Shown here piece by piece: positions 16,602 to 24,843 of a stretch of DNA of 64,000 bases (within the stretch, counting starts at the first letter, position 1; each line of letters begins with the position of its first letter). A model generated the notes under the pieces. It did no database searches. It was not told the DNA's origin and saw nothing but the letters and a program-made list of their open reading frames with translations. Both the position numbers and the translations under genes were made by a program. The DNA is taken from assembly GCA_032358255.1 (NCBI GenBank), contig JAULBX010000002.1, positions 186,001 to 250,000 on the forward strand, given 5' to 3'. This DNA is from Heterotrichella gracilis. Taxonomy: Eukaryota; Sar; Xanthophyceae; Tribonematales; Xanthonemataceae.

Positions 16602-17439
16602 GCTTAATGCTTATTCAACTAACGATACGCTACAATTAAAACAGGTAGCTGATAGTTTATTTTCCAATAAATTATACTACGAGGCATCTATCTATTATCA
16701 AAAGCTTGATTTTTTCTTACAGGGAGAAGTGTCAAAGAATGAAGCCAAACTTTTAGCTGCCAATTGTTACAAGCTTAATAAAAATTATGCTGCAGGAATT
16801 GATCATTTGAACGGTATTAATTTAAATGAGGCTCCTGATTCAGTAATATTTAATACAAAATACCAATCTGCTTTAATGAGTTATTTAAGCAATGATCTAA
16901 CACAAGCGGAATCGTTCTTAGAGCAGTTAAATTATCTGGTTAAAGATTCATCTTACCTAGTTAATTCGCTGCTGCTGCATGCTTTTGTTTTAAATGAACA
17001 GTATAAATGGCCTCAGGCAAAAGAAAAACTATATAAACTAAACTGTAGTTTATTTTTAAATGATCTAACAACGTTTAATCGCAATAAAGTTATCCTCGAT
17101 TCTATTTATGATATTAAACTTACACCTAAACTTAAGAGTGTAGATAAAGCCAGCAGAATGTCAACTTTTTTTCCAGGCTCCGGGCAATGTTATGCTAAGA
17201 GTTATGGCGAAGGTATTACTTCTTTTTTAGCAATTACAGTTAGTGCAGGTGCTATGGTTGTAGGTATTGTTTACCAGTATTACTTTACTTCTATCTTTTT
17301 AGGAAATCTTTTAATTAGTAAATTTTATTTAGGTGGAATAAAACGTGCCGAATTTTTAACTGAAAAATACAATTATAAGCATTCAAAAAAATACAACGAG
17401 TTCTTAAAATTGCAGGTAAAACAAAATCTTATAAAATAA
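16552..17439 (+). CDS. Envelope protein with TM2-like C-terminus, YidD-cluster member B
   Basis: A 295-residue protein starting at ATG 16552 inside the upstream gene (50-base overlap). It has a signal peptide (CLWFVFLSKLNAYS), a helical TPR-like region (ADSLFSNKLYYEASIYYQKL), then a membrane part starting MSTFFPGSGQCYAKSYGEG, the counterpart of VVPGLGKFYVGKKGAG in the upstream product. It ends with a charged tail (KHSKKYNEFLKLQ). Shared order and motifs, not a computed alignment, suggest the two are paralogues. A terminator follows directly, closing the four-gene cluster. Confidence 0.75.
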   Translation: MRFWRVYTCLWFVFLSKLNAYSTNDTLQLKQVADSLFSNKLYYEASIYYQKLDFFLQGEVSKNEAKLLAANCYKLNKNYAAGIDHLNGINLNEAPDSVIFNTKYQSALMSYLSNDLTQAESFLEQLNYLVKDSSYLVNSLLLHAFVLNEQYKWPQAKEKLYKLNCSLFLNDLTTFNRNKVILDSIYDIKLTPKLKSVDKASRMSTFFPGSGQCYAKSYGEGITSFLAITVSAGAMVVGIVYQYYFTSIFLGNLLISKFYLGGIKRAEFLTEKYNYKHSKKYNEFLKLQVKQNLIK

Positions 17440-17468
17440 AAAAACCGGCTAAATGGCCGGTTTTTTTA
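17437..17468. terminator. Bidirectional terminator between convergent genes
   Basis: Stem ACCGGC with GCCGGT around a TAAATG loop at about 17444-17461, with A-run before and T7 after. It serves the YidD cluster on the plus strand and can stop the minus-strand TM2 gene. Confidence 0.9.
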
Positions 17469-17488
17469 TTTTATCATTTAATAATTTG

Positions 17489-17908
17489 TTAGTCTAACCA
17501 AACAAACCATTTGTCGTTGTTCTCGTATTTTTTGTAAAAATCTGCTGAGAATACTGCTCCCCAGAAATCTACGCAAGCAGCAACTCCACCAGCTACAGGA
17601 ACACAGAAATATAATGCCCACATGTATTTTTTACCAGTTCCCATGTAGTAACGGTGTAATGCAATTCCACCACAAAAGAACGAACGTAATAAATATCCGC
17701 CTCTGGTTTTTGAATCACCTTTACTGCTAAGGTTTAAGCTGGTCATATCAGCAGCGTTAAGATCTGTAGAATACATATCGCTAAATGTTACTTCTTGGCT
17801 GTTTTCAAATGTTTGAGCTAATTTAGTCTCATCCATTTTGTACTTGCTAGCTTGGGCGCCAAAACCGATCCCTAGTGCTAAACCTAATACTAATGCTAAT
17901 TTTTTCAT
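17489..17908 (-). CDS. Exported TM2-domain protein
   Basis: A 139-residue protein starting at ATG 17908 (the frame extends to 17971 but the signal MKKLALVLGLALGIGFGAQA marks the start). A polar stretch of about 55 residues is followed by a TM2 domain: LLRSFFCGGIALHRYYMGTGKKYMWALYF then VAACVDFWGAVF, with the HRYYxG and DF signatures. TM2 proteins are small two-helix membrane proteins without a settled bacterial function. It is 76 bases downstream of the lipoprotein gene on the same strand and is convergent with the YidD cluster, which also uses TM2-like segments. Confidence 0.8.
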   Translation of the reverse strand: MKKLALVLGLALGIGFGAQASKYKMDETKLAQTFENSQEVTFSDMYSTDLNAADMTSLNLSSKGDSKTRGGYLLRSFFCGGIALHRYYMGTGKKYMWALYFCVPVAGGVAACVDFWGAVFSADFYKKYENNDKWFVWLD

Positions 17909-17984
17909 AGTTTGTGTTTTTGTGTGGGTTTTATATGGGGTTAAAAATACCCAATTTAATTTATAAAGCAAATTTTAGCTGTAA

Positions 17985-18437
17985 TTATTTATTTAATTTC
18001 CCCAATCTTGCTGTTGCTTTAACAGTGGTTATTTTGTAGATAAAACCAATGCCTATAGGACGTTTTACCGTTGTTTCGTATTGCGGGTAAAGAACAACGT
18101 CGTATCCAGGGGTTTTTTGCATCATGTCATATAACGCATAACCTGCAGTTCCGTCAACAACAAAACCTCCAATAACCGGAATAGAAGCTAAACTAGGAAG
18201 TGCTACACTGCTGTTATCGTTAATATGGCTACCACTTTCTTTTAAGAATAAACGCTTAAAATCTATTCCTAAGATCTTAGTAGAAGTGGCTTCACCCGTA
18301 ACCTGATCAGATAAGGTAAAATCCTTCTTTTCAAGGTTTAAACGTGTGTTTGGTTCACGCATGCTTCTGTTAATGTTTGTGCAACTTGTTAAAAAAATTC
18401 CGGCAGCGATAGCTACAATTGATAATATTTTTTTCAT
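17985..18437 (-). CDS. Small conserved Bacteroidota lipoprotein
   Basis: A 150-residue lipoprotein from ATG 18437: MKKILSIVAIAAGIFLTSC with Cys19. The mature part has DFTLSDQVTGEATSTKILGIDF, a Gly/Ala-rich middle (IPVIGGFVVDGTAGYALYDMM) and PGYDVVLYPQYETTVKRP, then ITTVKATARLGKL. I recognise this pattern from unannotated Bacteroidota lipoproteins that occur next to TM2 genes; the function is not known to me. The pair with the downstream TM2 gene is probably one operon. Confidence 0.75.
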   Translation of the reverse strand: MKKILSIVAIAAGIFLTSCTNINRSMREPNTRLNLEKKDFTLSDQVTGEATSTKILGIDFKRLFLKESGSHINDNSSVALPSLASIPVIGGFVVDGTAGYALYDMMQKTPGYDVVLYPQYETTVKRPIGIGFIYKITTVKATARLGKLNK

Positions 18438-18520
18438 TTCTTTTTTTCGCAATTCCATTCAATTGCTGGGATATTTTGGTTAGTAATTTATATTGTATAA
18501 GAATGGGTTTACAACAGAAG

Positions 18521-18528
18521 CAAATATA
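18521..18528 (-). promoter_or_regulatory. Candidate -7 element for the lipoprotein-TM2 operon
   Basis: TATATTTG on the minus strand, matching TAnnTTTG, 84 bases before ATG 18437. No clear TTG lies 17-23 bases upstream, so support is from the -7 element alone. The rest of the 193-base gap (18438-18630) holds AT-rich sequence with nothing else that I can name. Confidence 0.4.
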
Positions 18529-18630
18529 TAGATGAAAAAAAAACTGCGTCACCTAAATGCCATTAGTTTTTCACTATTTATTAATAGCTTATTAAATCAT
18601 AACTGCTTGTTTACGAGTTAATTATAAAAT

Positions 18631-20619
18631 TTACTCTTTAGCGGCATTCATACATGCATCCAGGATACCTTTGATCTTCTCTTCTCGTTTACTTCCTGCT
18701 GTTAGCCGGTTAAGCGATTTTACTTTTCTAATTATCTTTTTATTTGCAAGATCTACAATATAAATATTGGCTATCCATTCCTCATTTTTTTTCATCATAT
18801 CAGAAAACGCTCCTTTATAGTCGGCAGGCACAGCGTTTACAACAGCAATTTCTAAAAAGACCAGTTTCTTATAATTAAATTTATTTATCTCATGAGACAC
18901 TTCAGGAAAAATCGCTAAAAAATCACAGGCAGCTTCTTTTCGTCCAAAAAAACCTTTCAATTTTAAAGTTTCTACAAAAAGGCTTGTATTTCTTATTTTT
19001 TGAAGTTCTCTGAAATTAAATTTGTTTTTCGTTTCAATTATTTCATTTGGGTATAACGCAGCTATTGAATCATAATCATGACATAACTCGTCCGATAACC
19101 CTGCGTCATAAAATTCTCTTGAAGAATATTTTGTTTCCGCTATTGTAGTAATATCAATAAATAATAGCGGTGCTTTTTTGAAAGTTCCAACATTTTGTTT
19201 TATACTTTTATAATCTACGATCGTTTGCGAATAATCATTTTCTAGTTCTGTATTATCTGCACTAATTCCGCAATCAGATATCTCGGGCTCACCCAACAAT
19301 GTGCGACGTAAATTAAAAATGCAGGAAGTTTTTGAGATCTTTGACGAGAAATAATCCAACGCGTCAGCGTTAAATAAAAATTCAAGCGTATCGCTTCGCA
19401 ATAATTCTTTTGCCTTTATCTCTTTTATGTCATTATCTGAAAGATTAAAGATCTCATTCTTTAAATTACAAAAAATAGATCGCTCGTAATTTGATCTGTT
19501 GAGTTTATCTGAATATTGTCCCTTCAAAAAAACGGGAGTTGGTTTTTTCTCTTTATCAGTACTAAGTTTCGAATAATTGTCGGTTATAAAAAGTTCGTTT
19601 GCCGAACCATGATCAAATATCATCTTCCTGCTTAAACTTTCAGTAAGAAAAAAGAGATAGAATTCATCCTGCGGGTGATACAAATGTTGCAAATAAGCCA
19701 TTTCAAGGCATTCATCATACTGTAATTGCTCAAACAATAAATAAATGGTCTCATCTATGGCTCGTTTTTTAATCGCGAAAAAACCAACCGAGTCAACCTG
19801 GAATTTTTTACCGGAAAAATTTTTGTTTGCAAATGCGTCCTGCGCATTTTTTATTCTTTCATCATCGCTTGGGTGAGTAGAAAAATAAAATAGAGGTTTG
19901 CGGTAATGGCTTAATTTTTCGTACTTGGTGGTTAGTTTTTTAGAGCTTACAAAAGATTCTGCTATTTCTTTAGGGTCATAACCATTCTTCGTGAAAAAAT
20001 TATTTGCAAAAGTATCAGCCTGCCTTTCCTGGTCTTTTTGAAACGAACTTAAATTTTTCCTGATCAAGAGCCCGCCACCACTTTGTTCAACAAAAGCCTT
20101 TAAATACCGGTTCTTATCCTGTTTTTTAAAATCAGTATACAAGTGGTTAGAATAATAATGACCAAACTCATGGTTTAAAGTTGAAGCGAGATCTGCTTCG
20201 TTATTCATAAAATATAATAAACCAACCGTTACCGCAATATTACCGTCCTCCATACAAAAGGCATTTGGAGACGGGTCTCTTACTACATAGATCTTTACGT
20301 CGCTGGTATTAAACTCTTTTGGTATAGCTTTTTGAAATACTTTTTTTACATAGTCGGTTGCCTCGGGCCAATTAGAATAAACATAGTTCGAAGAAAAAAA
20401 GTAGGATTGTGCAATTGCATCTTGTTTAACGTATCTATCCAAAAAGCTTTTGTTTGATTCGTTCGCAAATTTTGAATATAGTTTTTTCTTGTAAACTTCT
20501 TTATCAAAATTTACACCAGGATACGCTGTTGGAGTTAAAGCTACCTGGTGCGAACTAAATGTTTGCGCTACTGATATTAACGAACTTACTAAAAAAAATA
20601 AAGAGGCTTTCAATTTCAT
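18631..20619 (-). CDS. Secreted M48-family metallopeptidase, tandem copy 2
   Basis: A 662-residue exported protein (signal to about VAQ19). The peptidase domain has HEFGH at 150-154, with the zinc His residues and catalytic Glu, the third ligand in ERQAD at 198-202, and STHPSDDERI, which follows in M48 (BepA/HtpX/Oma1) proteases. A long C-terminal part of about 370 residues without recognisable repeats includes a cluster of charged helices and a C-terminal IKGILDACMNAA. The protein is probably periplasmic and may take part in outer-membrane quality control like BepA. It lies 10 bases downstream of a close paralogue and shares motifs along its whole length. Confidence 0.88.
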   Translation of the reverse strand: MKLKASLFFLVSSLISVAQTFSSHQVALTPTAYPGVNFDKEVYKKKLYSKFANESNKSFLDRYVKQDAIAQSYFFSSNYVYSNWPEATDYVKKVFQKAIPKEFNTSDVKIYVVRDPSPNAFCMEDGNIAVTVGLLYFMNNEADLASTLNHEFGHYYSNHLYTDFKKQDKNRYLKAFVEQSGGGLLIRKNLSSFQKDQERQADTFANNFFTKNGYDPKEIAESFVSSKKLTTKYEKLSHYRKPLFYFSTHPSDDERIKNAQDAFANKNFSGKKFQVDSVGFFAIKKRAIDETIYLLFEQLQYDECLEMAYLQHLYHPQDEFYLFFLTESLSRKMIFDHGSANELFITDNYSKLSTDKEKKPTPVFLKGQYSDKLNRSNYERSIFCNLKNEIFNLSDNDIKEIKAKELLRSDTLEFLFNADALDYFSSKISKTSCIFNLRRTLLGEPEISDCGISADNTELENDYSQTIVDYKSIKQNVGTFKKAPLLFIDITTIAETKYSSREFYDAGLSDELCHDYDSIAALYPNEIIETKNKFNFRELQKIRNTSLFVETLKLKGFFGRKEAACDFLAIFPEVSHEINKFNYKKLVFLEIAVVNAVPADYKGAFSDMMKKNEEWIANIYIVDLANKKIIRKVKSLNRLTAGSKREEKIKGILDACMNAAKE

Positions 20620-20629
20620 AGTATTTACA

Positions 20630-22666
20630 TTATTTGTTTGCCGCTTTTAAACAAGCGTCTAATATTTTTTTTATTTTGTCTTCTCTTTTTTGACTGACGC
20701 TGCTCATTATATCCATTATATCCAGTCCTACCGAACTACTTTCAATTTTTTTATTTAAAAGATCAACGGTATAGATGTTAGCGCCCCAACCTTCGGTGCC
20801 TGCATTCATCATATTTCCAAACAAGCCTTTACTTTTTCTTTCGCCTTCTGGATTAGTTACATTGGTGGCGGTAATTTGCAGGAAAATTAACTTACGATAA
20901 TTAAATTTATTTATTTCATTGCTTATCTCGGGGAAAATGGATAAAAAGTCACAGTCCACTTCTGATTTACCAAAAAAACCTGCAAGACCAAGTGTTTCAA
21001 TAAATGTGGTAGTATTTATGATCTTTTGCTTTTCTCTAAAATTAAATTTATTATCAAGATCTATTACATCATTTGGATACTCTGAAGCAATTCTCACATA
21101 TTGTTCAATTAACTCTTGATTTAAAACTGCATCGTAGGTGCTGGCTGTAATACTTTTGTTTCCGCTGGCATAATGGGTATAGGTTAGTAAACTAAAAAAA
21201 ATAACCGGTGCTTTTTTATAATCACTTACATTTTGCTCCAGCATTTTATAATCTGCAATTATGCGGTTGTAATCATTTTCCAGTTCAGAGTTACCAATGT
21301 TCTTTTCACAGTCTGCAAGAACCGGTTTATCTAAAAATAAATTGTGTAAATTAAAGATGCAGGATTCTTCAGGGATCTTTTTTGAAAAATAATCAAAAGC
21401 GTCTTCGTTAAATAAAAACTCAAGTGTGTCATTCGTTACAAGGTCAAACGCTGCCATTGCTTTAATATCAGCGTCAGAAAGATTATAGATCTCACCTTTT
21501 AAATTTGGAAAAACAGATTTGTAATAATTATACGCATTTAATTTTTTAGAATTCTTTCCTTTTAAAAAAACAGGCTCCTTTCCAATATCATTTGGCGAAC
21601 GTGTAAGATTTGTATAATTACCGGTAATAAAGAATGCTTTGTCAAAACCTTCCTTAAATTTCATTTGTCGCCTTAAACATTCTGTGATATAAAAAAGATA
21701 GAATTCATCTTTTGGGTAATACAAATATTGCAGATAGGCCATTTCCAGACACTCATCATATTGCAAGCCCTCAAATAATAAATAAATTGTTTCATCAACA
21801 GCTCTTTTTTTTAGTGCAAGAAAACCAAGCGAGTCGACTAAATATTTTTTTCCAATTATATTTTTATTTTTTAAAGCCATCTGAGCATTTCTTATGCGTT
21901 CGTCATCTGAGGGATGTGTAGAAAAATAAGAAGGTTGGCTACGATATGTATTTAGCTTTTTGTATTTAGCGTTTACTCTTTTATAATTAATAAACCTGTC
22001 GGCAATTGCTTCTGGTGAGTAACCGTTCCTTGTAAAAAAATTAGTTGGGAAAGTATCGGCTTGTCGCTCCTGATCTTGCCTAAAATTACTCATCTTATTC
22101 GCATAGGCTACACTTGCTATTATTGAGCCTCTGGCGTATGACCTTAGCCCTTTATTATTTGTTTGTTTTTTAAAATCATTAAAATGATGATTTGAATAAT
22201 AATGTCCAAACTCATGGCATAAAGTAGCGGCAAGTTCTGCTTCACTCTTCATAAAAGTAAAATATCCAACTGTAACCGCAATGTTGCCGTCTTCCATACA
22301 ATAAGCATTTGGCGCAGGGTCTCTTACCACATAAATTTTTACTTCATCTGTATTAAATTCTTTTGGTATGGCCTGTTTAAATACTTTTTTAACATAGTCA
22401 GTTGCTTCCGGCCAGTTGGTATAGATCTCGCTCGACGAAAAAAAGTATTCTGTTCCTATCGCTTCTTCATTAATATACCTATCTAACGCTTCTGATTTTT
22501 CTTCATTTGCAAATTTTTTATACAGACGGGCTTTATAATCTTCTTTATCAAATGTTGAAACCGGAAATGCGGTTGGCGTCAAAGCTACCTGGTGTGAACG
22601 AAATGTTTGCGAGAACGAAATACTAGTGCTGAATAAAAATAGTATCAGCCAGGTTTTAACTTTCAT
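20630..22666 (-). CDS. Secreted M48-family metallopeptidase, tandem copy 1
   Basis: A 678-residue protein from ATG 22666, where a clean signal peptide (WLILFLFSTSISFSQ) begins; the frame runs back to 22711. It shares its order of motifs with the downstream gene: the start of the mature protein (SHQVALTPTA), AATLCHEFGHYYSNHHF with zinc ligands, QERQADTF, FSTHPSDDERI, and the C-terminal IKKILDACLKAA. A Gly/Ser-rich stretch near the C-terminus (GLFGNMMNAGTEGWG) is specific to this copy. The pair arose by tandem duplication and has clearly diverged, so the two may have different substrates or form a hetero-complex. Confidence 0.88.
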   Translation of the reverse strand: MKVKTWLILFLFSTSISFSQTFRSHQVALTPTAFPVSTFDKEDYKARLYKKFANEEKSEALDRYINEEAIGTEYFFSSSEIYTNWPEATDYVKKVFKQAIPKEFNTDEVKIYVVRDPAPNAYCMEDGNIAVTVGYFTFMKSEAELAATLCHEFGHYYSNHHFNDFKKQTNNKGLRSYARGSIIASVAYANKMSNFRQDQERQADTFPTNFFTRNGYSPEAIADRFINYKRVNAKYKKLNTYRSQPSYFSTHPSDDERIRNAQMALKNKNIIGKKYLVDSLGFLALKKRAVDETIYLLFEGLQYDECLEMAYLQYLYYPKDEFYLFYITECLRRQMKFKEGFDKAFFITGNYTNLTRSPNDIGKEPVFLKGKNSKKLNAYNYYKSVFPNLKGEIYNLSDADIKAMAAFDLVTNDTLEFLFNEDAFDYFSKKIPEESCIFNLHNLFLDKPVLADCEKNIGNSELENDYNRIIADYKMLEQNVSDYKKAPVIFFSLLTYTHYASGNKSITASTYDAVLNQELIEQYVRIASEYPNDVIDLDNKFNFREKQKIINTTTFIETLGLAGFFGKSEVDCDFLSIFPEISNEINKFNYRKLIFLQITATNVTNPEGERKSKGLFGNMMNAGTEGWGANIYTVDLLNKKIESSSVGLDIMDIMSSVSQKREDKIKKILDACLKAANK

Positions 22667-22756
22667 ATTAGGGATAGTGGGGATTTTACCAAATGTGCTA
22701 AAAAGCAACAATATTTCAAATTAATTTGCCGCTTATTTTAATTTAATTGTTAGTCA

Positions 22757-22789
22757 TTAAAAAAGCCGCTGGTTGAGCGGCTTTTAAAA
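22757..22789 (-). terminator. Terminator of the XRE-S24 regulator gene
   Basis: GCCGCT and AGCGGC form a stem around GGTTG, with A-rich and T-rich flanks, directly beyond the regulator stop at 22806. Confidence 0.88.
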
Positions 22790-22805
22790 ATTCTTGATCG
22801 GATCT

Positions 22806-23573
22806 CTATTTCCTCTTAATTTCAGAGATCTCGACCTTTAAGCCTTTAAGCATATTCATAATACTATCAAGATTAAGCTCATCATTTTGGTATTGGTTCA
22901 TATTGATGCAGCAGGTGTATTCCCAAATTTCTAAAATATCGCTTGCTTTTACTTTAAACGGAGCGTATAATTTATTATCAGAATGTAATTCGTAGGCAGC
23001 TTCTTTCTTATTAAAGCTCATAATCCGTTTGTAAGAAAGACCGTCTTCTTTGGTAACAATAATATAGGTTTGACCGAACTTAACTTCTTCAAAACGTTCT
23101 AAATATTTTGCAATAACAAAAGAACCTTCTCTTATCGGGGGCATACTATCACCTTTAATAGGAAAAGCACGGTGCTTGCCCGATGGTAAAAAAGGCAATT
23201 TCATTTGTGGCAATTTTTCAATATAATCCGGATCGGCATAACCACGTGTGTAACCGGCAGATGCTTTTAATGGAATTAATTCTACCATATCGTTACCATC
23301 ACTATCCAATAAAATAGGAAATAGGATACGGTTCTTACCGATTTTCATTAAACCATCCAGGTTGGTCTTTTTAAGATCGCCTCTGACTAAGGCATCTATG
23401 GCTATGTGAAAGTACTCCGACAAGCGGATCAACAAATCAATAGGAGGTTCGTTGCGCGCCTCTTCGTAACCGCCAATGCGGGAACGGGTAACTTTTAGGT
23501 CGTCGGCCAATTGCTCTTGTGACAAGCCTTTTAACTGGCGTAAAAAACGGATGTTAGATGATATTTTGCTCAT
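22806..23573 (-). CDS. XRE-family repressor with S24 peptidase (LexA-like) domain
   Basis: A 255-residue regulator. The N-terminal helix-turn-helix (about 8-62) reads LKGLSQEQLADDLKVTRSRIGGYE; the C-terminal part is an S24 domain with KGDSMPPI (nucleophile Ser) and GLSYKRI (catalytic Lys), the dyad used by LexA and phage CI-type repressors for self-cleavage. The cleavage site Ala-Gly is not obvious, though SAGYTRGYADPDY lies in the linker. Similar XRE-S24 proteins are widespread in Bacteroidota chromosomes. It probably regulates its own gene, since two palindromes overlap its promoter. No phage genes are next to it. Confidence 0.9.
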   Translation of the reverse strand: MSKISSNIRFLRQLKGLSQEQLADDLKVTRSRIGGYEEARNEPPIDLLIRLSEYFHIAIDALVRGDLKKTNLDGLMKIGKNRILFPILLDSDGNDMVELIPLKASAGYTRGYADPDYIEKLPQMKLPFLPSGKHRAFPIKGDSMPPIREGSFVIAKYLERFEEVKFGQTYIIVTKEDGLSYKRIMSFNKKEAAYELHSDNKLYAPFKVKASDILEIWEYTCCINMNQYQNDELNLDSIMNMLKGLKVEISEIKRK

Positions 23574-23575
23574 TG

Positions 23576-23621
23576 CTATAAATTATAGTTTAAAATTACT
23601 ATTAATTATAGTTATTTGCAA
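23576..23621 (-). promoter_or_regulatory. Promoter and double operator of the XRE-S24 gene
   Basis: On the minus strand TTG (23619-23621) and TAATTTTA (23591-23598) are 20 bases apart. A perfect palindrome CTATAAATTATAG lies at 23576-23588, just before the start codon, and CTATTAATTATAG (one mismatch) at 23599-23611 in the spacer between the promoter boxes. Their centres are 23 bases apart, about two helical turns. This is the expected placement for autorepression. Confidence 0.7.
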
Positions 23622-23642
23622 ATCTTTTTTTACCCAGTAAAT

Positions 23643-23665
23643 AGTTAATAGCTGAGGGTTAATAG
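23643..23665 (+). repeat. Short paired repeat, copy 3
   Basis: AGTTAATAG at 23643-23651 and GGTTAATAG at 23657-23665 have the same 14-base period as the copies at 1348 and 2100. It ends just before the alpha/beta-hydrolase stop at 23667. Confidence 0.5.
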
Positions 23666-23666
23666 A

Positions 23667-24353
23667 TCATTCTTTTAAAAACTCTTTAATTATAGCGCTA
23701 AACACAGCAAGGTTGACACTTTCAATAGGGTGTTTGGTGTTTGGAAGTATATACATATTTGCGTTAGGAAGGGTCTTATAAACATTTACCGTTTCTTCTA
23801 AAGTTACCATCTGGTCTTTATCTCCTAAACCCAAAAGCGTTTTATTTTGGATAGCCTTTAATGTTTCTGCATTTAAATAATTATTCTCGCTAATACCCCA
23901 CATCATGTGTGCGGTTTTCGCTAAGAGATCTTTCCAGCTGCCGCCATGTTTTTTTTCGAGAGAGGCTGCAAAGGCAGGCACTTTTTCAAACATAAGGTTT
24001 GGATCTAACATCCTCGTTTCTTTTTCCACCACTTCTCTACTCCAGTTAAATTTTGTGGCAAGGGTAACGATCTTATGAACACTTGCTGAAGATCTTAAAG
24101 CTAGATACAAAGCTACATAACCTCCCATACTGTAGCCAATAACAGAAGGCTTTATTAATTTGTTGCTTGAAATAAAATTTTCCAGTTCAACAGAAAATTG
24201 ATGAATCCCAAAATCAGTTGCAAATTCTTTATCACCATGACCGGAAAAAGAAAATGTGTGAACATTAAAACCATTGTTACTCAAAGCTAGTTTTAAATTT
24301 TCGAGATCATTTTTTGAACCTAGCGCACCGTGGCAAAGAATTATCGTTTGCAT
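23667..24353 (-). CDS. Alpha/beta-fold hydrolase
   Basis: A 228-residue cytoplasmic hydrolase without a signal peptide. HGALGS near residue 8 provides the oxyanion-hole region, GYSMGG carries the nucleophile Ser75, and a C-terminal NTKHPIE carries the likely catalytic His; the acid is probably Asp in LGDKDQMV. The substrate cannot be read. The small size and short lid fit esterases or MhpC-like enzymes. It lies four bases after the STAS-like gene on the same strand. Confidence 0.85.
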   Translation of the reverse strand: MQTIILCHGALGSKNDLENLKLALSNNGFNVHTFSFSGHGDKEFATDFGIHQFSVELENFISSNKLIKPSVIGYSMGGYVALYLALRSSASVHKIVTLATKFNWSREVVEKETRMLDPNLMFEKVPAFAASLEKKHGGSWKDLLAKTAHMMWGISENNYLNAETLKAIQNKTLLGLGDKDQMVTLEETVNVYKTLPNANMYILPNTKHPIESVNLAVFSAIIKEFLKE

Positions 24354-24357
24354 GAAA

Positions 24358-24747
24358 TTAATTAGTTAATGAAAGTAACCATTTTACAGCCTCCGATTCA
24401 TTTGTAAATATTTTAGTTGGCTTTTTAGGTTTATTGAATTTAAGATAAAAATTTGCCAGTATTTTATGCGAAAGGCTTTTAACTACTAATGCATCGGCAA
24501 TGGTATATCTCAACCCTTCTTCGCTAGCCGAAAAATCACCGGCACTACGATCAAACTGAGTAAATTCATCAGCAACCATCAACACAAAACACTCTGTTCC
24601 TTTAGAAAGAGTGCCAATGGCATCGTTAATTTTTCTTGATTCGCTCAAGGCAATAATGTTATTCGAAAAAATTTCGATACGTACCAGCTTAGATTCAAAT
24701 AACTGAACTTTGGCATAATCTAATTTTATTTCATCAAGCAATTTCAC
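24358..24747 (-). CDS. Small STAS-like domain protein
   Basis: A 129-residue protein of unknown role. The frame runs back to 24813, but a terminator for the upstream gene lies at 24795-24828, so GTG 24747 is chosen as the start. The sequence begins VKLLDEIKLDY, then beta strands and RSAGDFSASEEGLR, and ends with the conserved ILANFYLKFNKPKKPTKIFTNESEAVKWLL. I recognise it from Bacteroidota proteins that resemble STAS/SpoIIAA folds and occur near signalling genes. No Ser phosphorylation motif is clear. Confidence 0.65.
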   Translation of the reverse strand: MKLLDEIKLDYAKVQLFESKLVRIEIFSNNIIALSESRKINDAIGTLSKGTECFVLMVADEFTQFDRSAGDFSASEEGLRYTIADALVVKSLSHKILANFYLKFNKPKKPTKIFTNESEAVKWLLSLTN

Positions 24748-24794
24748 AATGGTAAAATACAATTTTTTTTCTAAAAACAAATGCCGATAAAATA

Positions 24795-24828
24795 AAAAAG
24801 GTTCCAAACACAAATTTGGAACCTTTTT
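24795..24828 (-). terminator. Terminator of the nitroreductase-DoxX operon
   Basis: GGTTCCAAA (24800-24808) and TTTGGAACC (24815-24823) form a perfect 9-bp stem with a 6-base loop and A/T runs on both sides. It follows the DoxX stop. Confidence 0.92.
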
Positions 24829-24843
24829 AAAACAAAAAATTAA

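Noticed and set aside
22806-23573. XRE-S24 gene as a prophage marker
   Set aside because: No integrase, capsid or other phage gene lies within reach, and neighbours are housekeeping or metabolic genes.
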